The notes below the pieces were generated by a model. It worked only from the letters and a program-made list of their open reading frames with translations. It ran no database searches and was not told the origin of the DNA. DNA of 34,817 bases, taken from contig JAIEBK010000036.1 in assembly GCA_029070945.1 (NCBI GenBank), positions 9,571 through 44,387 of the forward strand. Direction: 5' to 3'. Origin of the DNA: Muribaculaceae bacterium (GTDB lineage Bacteria; Bacteroidota; Bacteroidia; Bacteroidales; Muribaculaceae). Position 1 is the first letter of the stretch; each line of letters opens with the position of its first letter. This document shows positions 25,501-32,967 of the stretch, piece after piece. A program made the translations under genes and the position numbers.

Positions 25501-27347
25501 CCACCGGGAAGTTCGATCCAACTTTCGCCACAATCCTTCCATTCATCTGCAACAACCTCCTCGCCATAAGTACTTGTTTTCTTTCCATTAACAATACGAT
25601 ATTTAGCATTGCCTTCCGGCACAGAAAGCTGCACATAGTTTTTGATAGCACTTACATCACCCATATTTTCACCTTCCGTCTTGGTGCCTGACAGTATGGG
25701 GGCTTGAGTGACATAGTCATTATGGCGTATAGTAACAGACAGAATTTCAGAATCAGCAAGCAGATTCTTTGTGCTAAAGGCCTTCAATGAAGTACCGTCT
25801 TCAATCACTATAGGATTTCCGTCATAAGTTACTCTCTGCCCGGCATCGTAAAGAAGTTTATCGCTAATTTCGCCCTTACCTAAGACATAGTATGTAGTGA
25901 CACCCTCAACGCTATTGGTAAATATGAACTCATTCAATTCTTTACCTCCGTAGAATTCGAGTTGAGGCTTGGGAAGACGCATGTTTTGATCACTGATGGT
26001 CATATCCGCTACTTCAGATGGTTTTAAATCATCGTATTCAGCGATTGCCATTACCCGTGTAAACTTCTCGAGCTTGATCGGACCATTATATTCAAGTCTC
26101 TTGTCATTCCCGCTGATAGGCTGATTTCCATCAAGAGTATAATAGATTTTCGCTCTCTGATCTGCACATGAAATGGTAACCTCCCACGTGGCACTGTTGA
26201 ATGAAATTACCGGCTTTGGAAGTTTGTTGTCTTCATACATTATCCTCAGAAAGACATCGTCATCACGATTATACGCATCTTTCTTTGTATCATATAAGAT
26301 AGCAACAAACTGTCGATTACTAAGGCTGGAATCCGTTAACTTTGTAGTTTCCCCTTTTTTAAGCAAGAACGTCTTGACCAAAGCGAGATTTGAGTCCTTA
26401 GACGTATCGACTCTGTATAATCCCATACTGCAATCCTGCGATGCCTTCAGATAAAATGTCGATATTTCGCCGCATGTAAACCTATATGCCTTGAAGTTAT
26501 TGTTGTCAGTCTTTTTGAAGGAATAATCGCAAGGAACTGCAACTGAATCCGTAAGAAGTTTAGTTGTCACAGAATGCTCATATTCCGAGAGAATTGGCAT
26601 ACCCCATTCATTATTCTCGGAAAGCATCTGAAAAGAAGTGACGAACTTACCGGCAGCAGACATAGTTATAGATTTCTCTCCTGTACGATAGGTGAATTCA
26701 CGTGAATTTACTGTTCCCAACTCAGGATTATCCGGCATTTCTGTTGTTAAAGTAAAGTCTGAGTTATTAGGAACGATTCCGCTTGTCAATATATTATTGT
26801 TTATCAGAACACGATAAGACACAGCAATACTCGAAGACTTATCGGGAGCTGAAGGTATAGAGAAATACCTCATCATCATGCTACCCCATTGATTATATTT
26901 ATTGGCCATACGGTATTGCAGTGCGTGGCCCCCTTCAGAAAGTTCGTTTACATTGACTTCCAGGGAATTTGATTGACCGCTGTATGGTAGGGTATTCTTC
27001 ACCCTTGATGGTTCGTCGTTATCAAACCAATACTGAATCAAAACCGGTTCTGTCGCTTCCTTTGGATCTATATGAGGTGTTGTAGATGGCACAACGAAAT
27101 AGCTCGTCATGATACTACCCCATTTCTTATCCTTATCGGCCATACGGAAGTTTACAGCGTGCCCACCCTCGGAAAGACCACCTGCGTCTATAATCAATTG
27201 GTTTGACTGCGCACTATAGAGATGGGTATTTATTAATCTATATGTCTCGTCGTTGTCAAACCAATATTGATAAAAAGCGGGGGCCGGCGAGGATGCAAGA
27301 GCACTTAATGATACCAGCAAGACACCTGTCTTTAGAAATGTCTTCAT
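22509..27347 (-). CDS. Giant surface repeat protein (1612 aa), CHB_HEX_C/Fn3-associated type
   Basis: I start at the internal ATG at 27347 (MKTFLKTGVLLVSLSALASS, a signal peptide); the track's 27386 start adds 13 residues before the signal and overlaps the upstream gene. Residues about 28-86 and 106-166 form a duplicated unit (YWFDNDE ... LSEGGHA ... WGS). From about 400 to 1130 there are roughly nine divergent chitobiase C-terminal/Fn3-associated-like repeats (IYYTLDGNQP, VYYTTDGSLP, VRYTTDGSRP, followed by AxAFxxGxxPAEA). A leucine-rich/BspA-like stretch follows (LTNLRHLDLMNVTDSYIP). The last about 70 residues (LRIYDMVGQLIRIVDV, ITPGIYFVGTTK) look like a type IX-type A sorting domain. It is likely a surface adhesin or binding protein; no catalytic motif is seen. 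Confidence 0.8.
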   Translation of the reverse strand: MKTFLKTGVLLVSLSALASSPAPAFYQYWFDNDETYRLINTHLYSAQSNQLIIDAGGLSEGGHAVNFRMADKDKKWGSIMTSYFVVPSTTPHIDPKEATEPVLIQYWFDNDEPSRVKNTLPYSGQSNSLEVNVNELSEGGHALQYRMANKYNQWGSMMMRYFSIPSAPDKSSSIAVSYRVLINNNILTSGIVPNNSDFTLTTEMPDNPELGTVNSREFTYRTGEKSITMSAAGKFVTSFQMLSENNEWGMPILSEYEHSVTTKLLTDSVAVPCDYSFKKTDNNNFKAYRFTCGEISTFYLKASQDCSMGLYRVDTSKDSNLALVKTFLLKKGETTKLTDSSLSNRQFVAILYDTKKDAYNRDDDVFLRIMYEDNKLPKPVISFNSATWEVTISCADQRAKIYYTLDGNQPISGNDKRLEYNGPIKLEKFTRVMAIAEYDDLKPSEVADMTISDQNMRLPKPQLEFYGGKELNEFIFTNSVEGVTTYYVLGKGEISDKLLYDAGQRVTYDGNPIVIEDGTSLKAFSTKNLLADSEILSVTIRHNDYVTQAPILSGTKTEGENMGDVSAIKNYVQLSVPEGNAKYRIVNGKKTSTYGEEVVADEWKDCGESWIELPGGPLSGNQTLQAYAETDGKVRSVVVSHYTDWVKALKPKTHYDNSRLVISSEMPGGVIKYNLGNFDPASALEYKTEEHPEGIDFNGENIITTWVQADGYTDSDRVIVNKNEYDLVSPIMRYEADDYLHVTHNMEDVEIVIDVQPVQELTFDTIASNHLRFIPAYNSTVKAYARKRGYNDSNLAIMIPVSKPVIKVDGYTVEIEHADGEVYYTTDGSLPTKRCSKYNDKKFETSACILRATAFKEGMIPAEADAVKVMDQVEKPEIVDISKEYLVLISKTPNAVIYYSLNQGITDYNRQVYDVNSMPDGIDIREARTIYTYAEAEGYRRSESFDFFKSDYVLKEPTIRYSDGYVIAEHDDSNVEIRFTDENNTELKPEDNNPRRVKVAYNSIVNAYTYKKGYIPSDKVRLGHTDIPQISAELFTVTIKKKSSQTVRYTTDGSRPDATSMVYENPFTVSESCTVRAVAFEGELIPAEAESCPIGYVRCQRPEKDVFDGRYLTLKAEEGSMIRYVLGQSTTDIREGSMYTGKIDMEGLTQIRAIALRTDAADSEVMEFTPEYYADETDAYTSRPGALKDAFGWCPDKSNIPSLTLHGPLIGLSTEDSGDYEFLRTFTNLRHLDLMNVTDSYIPTGALDAGNFRSIVLPKQMSRIGSNIFGSANSSLCALEITSDDLVPATLLSGLENSNLLLYVRNANNASAAVANSNGVVKNVVITGTGRAESITLRHGLPFHAHKEFTAENISFTRAFTKQTQIGGFGSGWETMVVPFNIQKIESAGRVLKPFGDDVDTNKGECPFWLFGANDTEWKAETSIFANTPYLIAMPNHPYYASEFVVNSDVVFSSKVVTVPMTPSEIDMQYSFGVGRSVSGNYSWICKEEGKLTINEAPTTYMNQEYQPGGIFISNERDIEPFECYVESQGVRAIPVFDQSSVEGLIDNYGTCIWSEKYSICIRSSIAMKLRIYDMVGQLIRIVDVNAGETERVYDITPGIYFVGTTKILVKG

Positions 27348-27382
27348 TCTAATAAAATTAAATAAGTAAAAACATTCACTCC

Positions 27383-28342
27383 TCATTCGCCTATCCGCTT
27401 CACCGTAATGGTCAGCTTTTTATTTAATGAGTCATATTCAACATAGCTTTTTGGTTTGCCGGTATTGGAATCAATCGAAGTATCAGGAGTCGGATACTGG
27501 GGAAATAGAGTATAAGGAGTTTGACCACCCAATGTTCCATACACAGTTCCGTCATCACATTTTCCAAGAGATGATGGATTATCATCTACTCTGTCGAGAT
27601 CAGAATTTATACGAAAGCAATTTTCAAGTACACATTGGGTGCCAGAAAAGTCAGTTTCATACAGAGAATATTTAATCAATCCAATAACATCTGAACTAAT
27701 TCGGCTAATCGAACAATGTTCTAAAGTTGCAACCCCAGAACTGTCACACCCTCCCTCCAATACAGCAATCTTAGTATTGTTAATAGTTGCTTTTTTAGTA
27801 GAAAAGTTTTTAAGAGACAATTGATAGAAACTACATCTATCAATAATCAAATTATCCACTACAAATGTCTTCTCTTGACTATTTCCTTTGTCAATATACC
27901 CACTTTTAACATTTACAAACTTTAAATCTCTGAGATCGGAAGAAGGCATTATACGACGATCTGATGGAAATTCGATGCCTTCAAAACTAAAGACTTTCTT
28001 CATGTGATCTAATGAGGGATCAATATTAAGAAAGATATACTTATTTCCACTTAGTTTGGTTCCTCCTTCTTGAGCTCCAGCACCAATGAATGTTAATGGC
28101 TTATTTATCTGACACCATTGATAATTATTATTATATGTTGGAAGAACACTAATATCAATAGTTCCAGAACCGAAATAAACAGTATCATTGACTTCAGCAT
28201 CTTCAATTACTTTGTGAAGTTGATCATATGAATAGAACTTCAGTTCGCTTCCCTTATTATAGGATAGTACTATGCCGGCATTCTGTGCCATAGCTGTCAT
28301 GACCATTATGATAGTCGCAAAGAGAGTAAGAAAATGTTTCAT
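27383..28342 (-). CDS. Secreted right-handed beta-helix-like protein (319 aa)
   Basis: A signal peptide (about 1-20, ending MTAMAQ) is followed by a pectate-lyase-like opening: DQLHKVIEDAEVNDTVYFGSGTIDIS and KPLTFIGAG, the usual first rungs of parallel beta-helix proteins. Short strand-turn repeats follow (DNLIIDRCSFYQLSL, KKATINNTKIAVLEGG, VATLEHCSISRISS, QCVLENCFRIN). No lyase active-site motif is recognised, so a structural or carbohydrate-binding role is as likely as catalysis. The C-terminal tail (NKKLTITVKRIGE) is short and carries no sorting domain. It is third in the export operon, 39 bp after the BACON lipoprotein and 35 bp before the giant protein. Its DNA looks more AT-rich than the flanking housekeeping genes. 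Confidence 0.75.
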   Translation of the reverse strand: MKHFLTLFATIIMVMTAMAQNAGIVLSYNKGSELKFYSYDQLHKVIEDAEVNDTVYFGSGTIDISVLPTYNNNYQWCQINKPLTFIGAGAQEGGTKLSGNKYIFLNIDPSLDHMKKVFSFEGIEFPSDRRIMPSSDLRDLKFVNVKSGYIDKGNSQEKTFVVDNLIIDRCSFYQLSLKNFSTKKATINNTKIAVLEGGCDSSGVATLEHCSISRISSDVIGLIKYSLYETDFSGTQCVLENCFRINSDLDRVDDNPSSLGKCDDGTVYGTLGGQTPYTLFPQYPTPDTSIDSNTGKPKSYVEYDSLNKKLTITVKRIGE

Positions 28343-28381
28343 ATTCTTTTTTTTGTTATGATTGTTATTTTTATTTGTTTC

Positions 28382-29800
28382 TTATGCACCAACATTGGGT
28401 ATATTATTATCTATGTTTCCGGGAGTCATACCTTTCGTCTTGAACTTACCCGTGTAAGTAGTAATGTTATTTTCAACCTTTCCATACTCCGGTGGAAGGG
28501 TCATGCCTTTCACCATGATTTCATATTCGTATTCATGATTGGGATCCAGACCATCAACCTTTAGAGCATATTTCCAATTACCAGCATCCGAGTATTCAGG
28601 AATTCCGTTGATCGTTTTGCCGTTGACGCTCATTGTAACAGTTGCGATACGGTCAGATCCGAGAGGCTCTACATCAGACATGACGGTGAATGAAATAGTA
28701 GCGGAATTAAGATCGGTAACGACGGAAACTCCGTTATTTTCTGCATCCACTATAAAAACTCCTTGATAAATCATATTCTCAGGTTTCAATCCCGTTAAGA
28801 ACTCACGGAATTCTCCTACGTAGACTCCAACCTCATTCTCCACAAAGGGAACTATTTTGAAGTACGAATTTTCATCCAAATTCCTAAGTGAAAACTTATA
28901 GTTGCCGTTCTTCAAATACTCATTATTATCCGGACGGAGTGTAGAGATCAATATCTCTGATCCTGCTTGAACTTTGTAAATTTTTATACCGCAATCCTTT
29001 ACCGGAGATCTGGAACTGTATTCCAAAGTCAGGTCAGCGTCCACAACTCCAATCGGATCAATCCGGCAGGCCAAATTCTGCGGAAGCGTTCCAGCGTCCT
29101 GAGTCAAAATAAAAGGAAGGGGGAGATTCGACAAAGTCATCTCAGTAGAAGGTTTCATTTGAAGACGAATGATACGCTCTTTATCGGTATAGTTCGGAGA
29201 CCATGAAAAGCGATACTCTATCGGGGTGTTACCATCATTACCTTCGCCCGACAGGCCAGGAGTGACGGAAAGCCAGGAGATGTCACCGATATTACCGTCG
29301 GCATCATGAGGCAAAACCGCTATCTCCCAGTTTAGGGAACTGTAAGCCGTCATTATAACCGATCCACCTTCTTCCGGTACCGGCTCCAACGAGGGAGTCC
29401 TTTCAACGAAAAAAGTAGCATTTGACTGCGTAAGGGATACCTTGACAGGTTCCATCTCGAAATTAACAGGTGAGACTATCAGATCCGCAGTGTAACTGTT
29501 CTGAGTGGAATTAGGTCTACAAGTCACTGTAACTGTTCCGGTTCCCTTGCCAAATAAGGGAGAAACAGAAAACTGCCCGGCATTGTTATTGGTCATTGAA
29601 ACCTCCCATTTAGCTATGGAACATATCTGAATGTCAAAGCTCTCTCCTTCAGGCTTAAAGGAAAGCTGGCTCAGGCTGAGGTTTAATATCTCGTTTTCCT
29701 TTGGCTTGTCACCGACGGTAAACTCATCCTCAGCCGTATCACATCCCGTGAAAGCCAAAAGAGCATAAAAACAGATAGTGATGTTTGTCAGTTTGTTCAT
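28382..29800 (-). CDS. BACON-domain surface lipoprotein (472 aa)
   Basis: Lipobox LAFTGC with Cys20, followed by DTAEDE; an acidic cluster just after the Cys resembles the export signal of Bacteroidetes surface lipoproteins, so outer-leaflet display is likely (inference). Two BACON-like immunoglobulin domains follow (about 42-125, with SFKPEGESFDIQICSIAKWEV, and about 130-235, with VPEEGGSVIMTAYSSLNWEIAV). Then come two FN3-like modules (about 245-335 and 345-455, the latter ending YTGKFKTKGM). BACON domains often bind glycans or mucin. It lies 24 bp after the PEGA gene and is second in the operon. Confidence 0.82.
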   Translation of the reverse strand: MNKLTNITICFYALLAFTGCDTAEDEFTVGDKPKENEILNLSLSQLSFKPEGESFDIQICSIAKWEVSMTNNNAGQFSVSPLFGKGTGTVTVTCRPNSTQNSYTADLIVSPVNFEMEPVKVSLTQSNATFFVERTPSLEPVPEEGGSVIMTAYSSLNWEIAVLPHDADGNIGDISWLSVTPGLSGEGNDGNTPIEYRFSWSPNYTDKERIIRLQMKPSTEMTLSNLPLPFILTQDAGTLPQNLACRIDPIGVVDADLTLEYSSRSPVKDCGIKIYKVQAGSEILISTLRPDNNEYLKNGNYKFSLRNLDENSYFKIVPFVENEVGVYVGEFREFLTGLKPENMIYQGVFIVDAENNGVSVVTDLNSATISFTVMSDVEPLGSDRIATVTMSVNGKTINGIPEYSDAGNWKYALKVDGLDPNHEYEYEIMVKGMTLPPEYGKVENNITTYTGKFKTKGMTPGNIDNNIPNVGA

Positions 29801-29824
29801 AATATGTTATGGAAAATTAATCGT

Positions 29825-31375
29825 TTAGAGACTGAAGCTGAAAGAAAGTCCCGCGCTAATATAAAAACCACCCTTTGAAAATCCACCGTGCGAGGAAATG
29901 TCGGAAAAGAGTTGGTTGACTACTACCGGAACAGCATATTCAGGCTCAATAAAGATACCGAAAAAAGGTATTGGCTTGAATATCAGACGGGCTCCTACCG
30001 TAATATCATGACACATCGCTCCGTTACCGTGGCTGCCACCACGAAGGCGCTGCATCATGTATCCTACGCGCGGTGTCAGGCCAAGACGGTTTAGGAAGCT
30101 GAACTGATATCCGGCTTTTGCCGTTAGCTCATCCATAGTATATGTGCAGCTGTCCTCATAAGATCCCGAAGCATCGTTATCATACCAATATACCTCACCG
30201 CTACGACCGAATCCAAGTGTATACCCAAATTCAAGGTTGATATTGCTACAGAATCCTCCAATCCTTGCAGTGCCCCCATAAGCCGGACCATACGTGATAG
30301 TAAGGTCACCGTAGACGGAATTAGGTCTGATATACTGAATTCTCTGTAGAATGACGGTATCAACCGTCTCAGTATTAGCCACCACACGGAATGTCCGTCT
30401 GATGGGTTCATAACCTTTCTTTTGGAAAACATAGGTGCGTGTACCTATAGGAAGGAGTTTACTCAGACGGTTCTCTGCCACTATCGTGTCTCCTTCAGAT
30501 ATCTTGGTTCCGGAAGCCGGATTAACTTCGATTGAAAGATATCCACGGTAAGGAACCGGTGCCGGACATTCCACAAACGTCGGCTTCCCGGCTGTAGCAA
30601 TGAAGCTAACTATCTGAGGTTCGCAGTTCTCCTTCTTTATTTCAATGGAATAAGTTCCTCCAAGCAGTCGGCGCGACCATTCTCCTACTCCGACCTTATT
30701 ACCATCGAAATAGATGTCGGCATTACCTGGAACTGTGACAGTCACATCTGAATATTTCCTGCTCTCATCCTCCATCGGGAGTTCGAAACGTGATGGGCCA
30801 GACTGTGTAACGTTTATTATATCCCTATAGAGCATCATTCCCTGCTGAGCACGCACTTCATGCTCTCCATATCCTAAGTAAATCTCGTGGGGACTGACAC
30901 CGACTGAGTCCCCATCTACATATATGGAAGCATAACGAACACTTGCAACAAGATTGACTACCTTTCCTTCAGTCGTGAGTTGCATGGAATAAGTCTTGCC
31001 AGCTTGGATCTCTTCTCCAAACGCATATCTCAATGGTGAGTAGTTGCGATTGGTGATCTGTATTGATTGGGAACGTGCGGGAATATAGAGCCATATCTGG
31101 CCCGGTTTATTTTCCCTTGCCACTATTCCCATTACTCCATTGTCGAAATATGTCTGATTCTCATTAAGGTTTGTATAGATTTTGATGAGAGCAGCAGTAT
31201 TTCCGTTCTGATCTTTCTTCATCGTCGTGCTGTTGATAGCGGTCTGGTCGGTCGGAAGCAACTTGAAATCACGGACAAGCATGTCAGCACTATAGGCCGA
31301 CAATGTAGTAGCGAGCGATATAAAAAATATTATTATGGCGTATGAGAATAGCCGTCTGAAAAAAACTCCGGTCAT
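29825..31375 (-). CDS. PEGA-domain outer-membrane beta-barrel protein (516 aa)
   Basis: First gene of the export operon. A signal peptide (about 1-30) precedes an N-terminal beta domain (about 31-140). Three PEGA-like modules follow: ASIYVDGDSVGVSPHEIYL, ADIYFDGNKVGVGEWSRRLLGG, and LSIEVNPASGTKI...IGTRTYVFQKKGYEPIRR. The C-terminal about 165 residues alternate polar and aromatic residues like an outer-membrane barrel (LTITYGPAYGG, INLEFGYTLGFG, FFGIFIEPEYAVPV) and end in FYISAGLSFSFSL. PEGA modules are thought to contact surface layers or cell wall. A role as outer-membrane anchor or scaffold for the other exported proteins is inference. No promoter octamer is seen in the 150 bp directly upstream. 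Confidence 0.8.
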   Translation of the reverse strand: MTGVFFRRLFSYAIIIFFISLATTLSAYSADMLVRDFKLLPTDQTAINSTTMKKDQNGNTAALIKIYTNLNENQTYFDNGVMGIVARENKPGQIWLYIPARSQSIQITNRNYSPLRYAFGEEIQAGKTYSMQLTTEGKVVNLVASVRYASIYVDGDSVGVSPHEIYLGYGEHEVRAQQGMMLYRDIINVTQSGPSRFELPMEDESRKYSDVTVTVPGNADIYFDGNKVGVGEWSRRLLGGTYSIEIKKENCEPQIVSFIATAGKPTFVECPAPVPYRGYLSIEVNPASGTKISEGDTIVAENRLSKLLPIGTRTYVFQKKGYEPIRRTFRVVANTETVDTVILQRIQYIRPNSVYGDLTITYGPAYGGTARIGGFCSNINLEFGYTLGFGRSGEVYWYDNDASGSYEDSCTYTMDELTAKAGYQFSFLNRLGLTPRVGYMMQRLRGGSHGNGAMCHDITVGARLIFKPIPFFGIFIEPEYAVPVVVNQLFSDISSHGGFSKGGFYISAGLSFSFSL

Positions 31376-31527
31376 ATGATGATTCTGATGTGGATTTCGT
31401 TTTATGGTTTGAAATTAACATATTGCTCCAACAAAGGGAGTTATGGCATCAAGTATTAGTTTATTAAAAGGAATAATATTTCATTCAAAATTCAAAGGCC
31501 TCCCGGCTCGCATGGTTGGCATTGGGT
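31376..31527. other. Leader region of the export operon, no gene seen
   Basis: AT-rich sequence between the candidate RNA's U-tract and the PEGA gene start. I found no ORF, no TAnnTTTG octamer on the minus strand and no strong hairpin, apart from a short GCC-GGGA-GGC loop near 31499-31508. The operon's promoter may therefore lie at 31881 with readthrough of the RNA element. Confidence 0.4.
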
Positions 31528-31629
31528 AAAAAATAAAAGCGTGAGAGCCAATACTCTGTTGTCTGTCCCACACTACGAGGCTCTGGTACTGCCCATCTCA
31601 GTAGAACAGACAACGCAGAAGCCTCACGC
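31528..31629 (-). terminator. Long terminal hairpin with U-tract (end of candidate RNA)
   Basis: The outer stem pairs 31539-31545 with 31623-31629 (7 bp) and the inner stem pairs 31558-31566 with 31606-31614 (9 bp). A further CTAC-GAG/CTC-GTAG helix lies inside. On the minus strand it is followed at once by TTTTATTTTTT, as in an intrinsic terminator. If it terminates fully, the PEGA operon needs its own promoter. Confidence 0.6.
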
Positions 31630-31875
31630 AGGATTATGTATAGCAACGCCACAGTGCGACGCTCTCGCGCCGCCGCAACGGAATGTATACATCCCTTACA
31701 GGCATCTACCGTTGTCTCATTCTTGACTGAGATAGAAATTTACCAGATTTCGTAGTGTCAAGAAAGAGCGTCAAGTAAACGCTTCCATATGTCATTTGCA
31801 GAGGATTGCGACAATTTTCAGCAATCCATCATCCCTCCCGCGTGGCCCAGACCGGGCTTCCGCAGTGCGGTCTGC
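31528..31875 (-). ncRNA. Candidate structured RNA of about 350 nt (unknown class)
   Basis: Read on the minus strand, this stretch contains several perfect helices in order. They are CAGACCG/CGGTCTG (31868-31874 with 31848-31854), GGATTGC/GCAATCC (31821-31827 with 31803-31809), and CAACGG/CCGTTG (31709-31714 with 31676-31681). A 7-bp GC-rich stem on a GAGA tetraloop follows (31656-31662/31667-31673). It ends with a long hairpin of GCGTGAG/CTCACGC and GTTGTCTGT/ACAGACAAC stems, followed by TTTTATTTTTT. A -7 octamer (TAATTTTG) sits just upstream. The hallmarks of RNase P, tmRNA and SRP RNA are absent. A multicopy non-coding mobile element is the main alternative. Confidence 0.55.
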
Positions 31876-31880
31876 AAATG

Positions 31881-31888
31881 CAAAATTA
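31881..31888 (-). promoter_or_regulatory. -7 box (TAATTTTG) for the candidate RNA
   Basis: The coding-strand sequence is TAATTTTGCATTTGCAGACC, placing a start near 31873-31876, exactly where the first helix begins. No -33 TTTG is seen at 19-21 bp, so this is a half match supported by the RNA geometry. Confidence 0.45.
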
Positions 31889-32000
31889 ATAAAAAGAATC
31901 GATTATTCCTATTTTTTCTATATATTTTATTTTTCTATTTACTTTTCAACAGATGTAATAATGATCAGACAGTACTGGCAACTATGCTTAAGTCGTTACC

Positions 32001-32921
32001 TTAGTGTCTTTTGGCTTTGGCGTAATTGACGAGGATGACGCCGGCTACTATTATGACGAAAGAGACGGGCTGATACCAATGGAACGAGTCCATCTTTGCA
32101 GCGATGGCAACTACCGTCGTTATCACCGGGACGAGATACTGATAGAAAGCAAGTACCTCACTCCCCACCATCTTGATGGCCGGAGGAGTTACAAGATAAC
32201 AGTAGACCGTAGGGAATAGAACTATAAAACCGAGTATTAACCATGGCATTGCTTTGGCATGAGTGAATATCGGCATGTCGGTGTGCATCGTGAAAATAAG
32301 CGGAGAGGCGAGTATCGCTGTGAAAAGGAACACCCACTTCATGAGGCTTATAGTGCCATATCGTTTTGACGGGCCTTCGAGTATCACGAGATAGATGGCA
32401 TATGTGACGGCACATACCACTGCGTAAACGTCACCGATCAAACGTCCGGAATCGACTTTTCCTCCACTCAGGATCACCATGATCGCACCGCCAAGAGCGA
32501 CCACCATACCGACAATCTCAAGCATAGAGACATGCTCATGCTTGAATATGGCATTGATCACTACTACAAGTATCGGCTGGAATGTAAGGATAATGGCTAT
32601 ATCAATAGGCGACGCTGTATTGAAGGCGAGAGAAAATACATAGACGAATCCGAGCATCATGAGTGCCGAGGCCCACAAAAGCTTCCAGTCGCCGTGCTGT
32701 ATCTTTTCCTTCTTTACGAATAGTGACAGAATCCATATAATGACCGTGGCTCCGAATATTCGGGCAAGAGCCACTCCTGAAGCGGAAATCCAGTCAGGAA
32801 TAAGGGCTTTGTTGGCCGGATCGTTAAGGCCCCAGCATATGGCGGCGGACAATGCAAGAATATTGCCCCAGATCATAGCGGAAACGCGGCTCTTCTTAGC
32901 CGCAGGAAGTGTGTTGTTCAT
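32001..32921 (-). CDS. EamA-family (DMT superfamily) transporter
   Basis: 306 aa, ten predicted membrane helices in two EamA repeats. The first half opens WGNILALSAAICWGLNDPANKAL and contains PIDIAIILTFQPILVVVINAIF...EIVGMVVALGGAIMVILSGG. The second opens GRLIGDVYAVVCAVTYAIYLVILEG and ends VPVITTVVAIAAKMDSFHWYQPVSFVIIVAGVILVNYAKAKRH. EamA proteins export or exchange amino acids, nucleobases and other metabolites; the substrate cannot be read from sequence. It is 46 bp downstream of the BASS transporter gene and probably shares its transcript with the nucleosidase. Confidence 0.9.
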   Translation of the reverse strand: MNNTLPAAKKSRVSAMIWGNILALSAAICWGLNDPANKALIPDWISASGVALARIFGATVIIWILSLFVKKEKIQHGDWKLLWASALMMLGFVYVFSLAFNTASPIDIAIILTFQPILVVVINAIFKHEHVSMLEIVGMVVALGGAIMVILSGGKVDSGRLIGDVYAVVCAVTYAIYLVILEGPSKRYGTISLMKWVFLFTAILASPLIFTMHTDMPIFTHAKAMPWLILGFIVLFPTVYCYLVTPPAIKMVGSEVLAFYQYLVPVITTVVAIAAKMDSFHWYQPVSFVIIVAGVILVNYAKAKRH

Positions 32922-32967
32922 AGTTCAAATGGGTTAATCGTTTGCAATTGAAACAATCACCACATTA

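Noticed and set aside
27348-27386. 13-residue extension before the giant protein's signal peptide
   Set aside because: It overlaps the upstream stop codon, and the signal peptide begins cleanly at the next Met.
31541-31726. Plus-strand 61-aa ORF inside the RNA element
   Set aside because: No family features or promoter; the DNA is better explained by paired RNA helices on the other strand.
31528-31875. RNase P RNA, tmRNA or SRP RNA as identity of the RNA element
   Set aside because: I looked for the GGAAAGTCCGGGC-type core, a tag-peptide frame with a tRNA-like end, and the GGAAGGAAGCA-type SRP loop, and found none.
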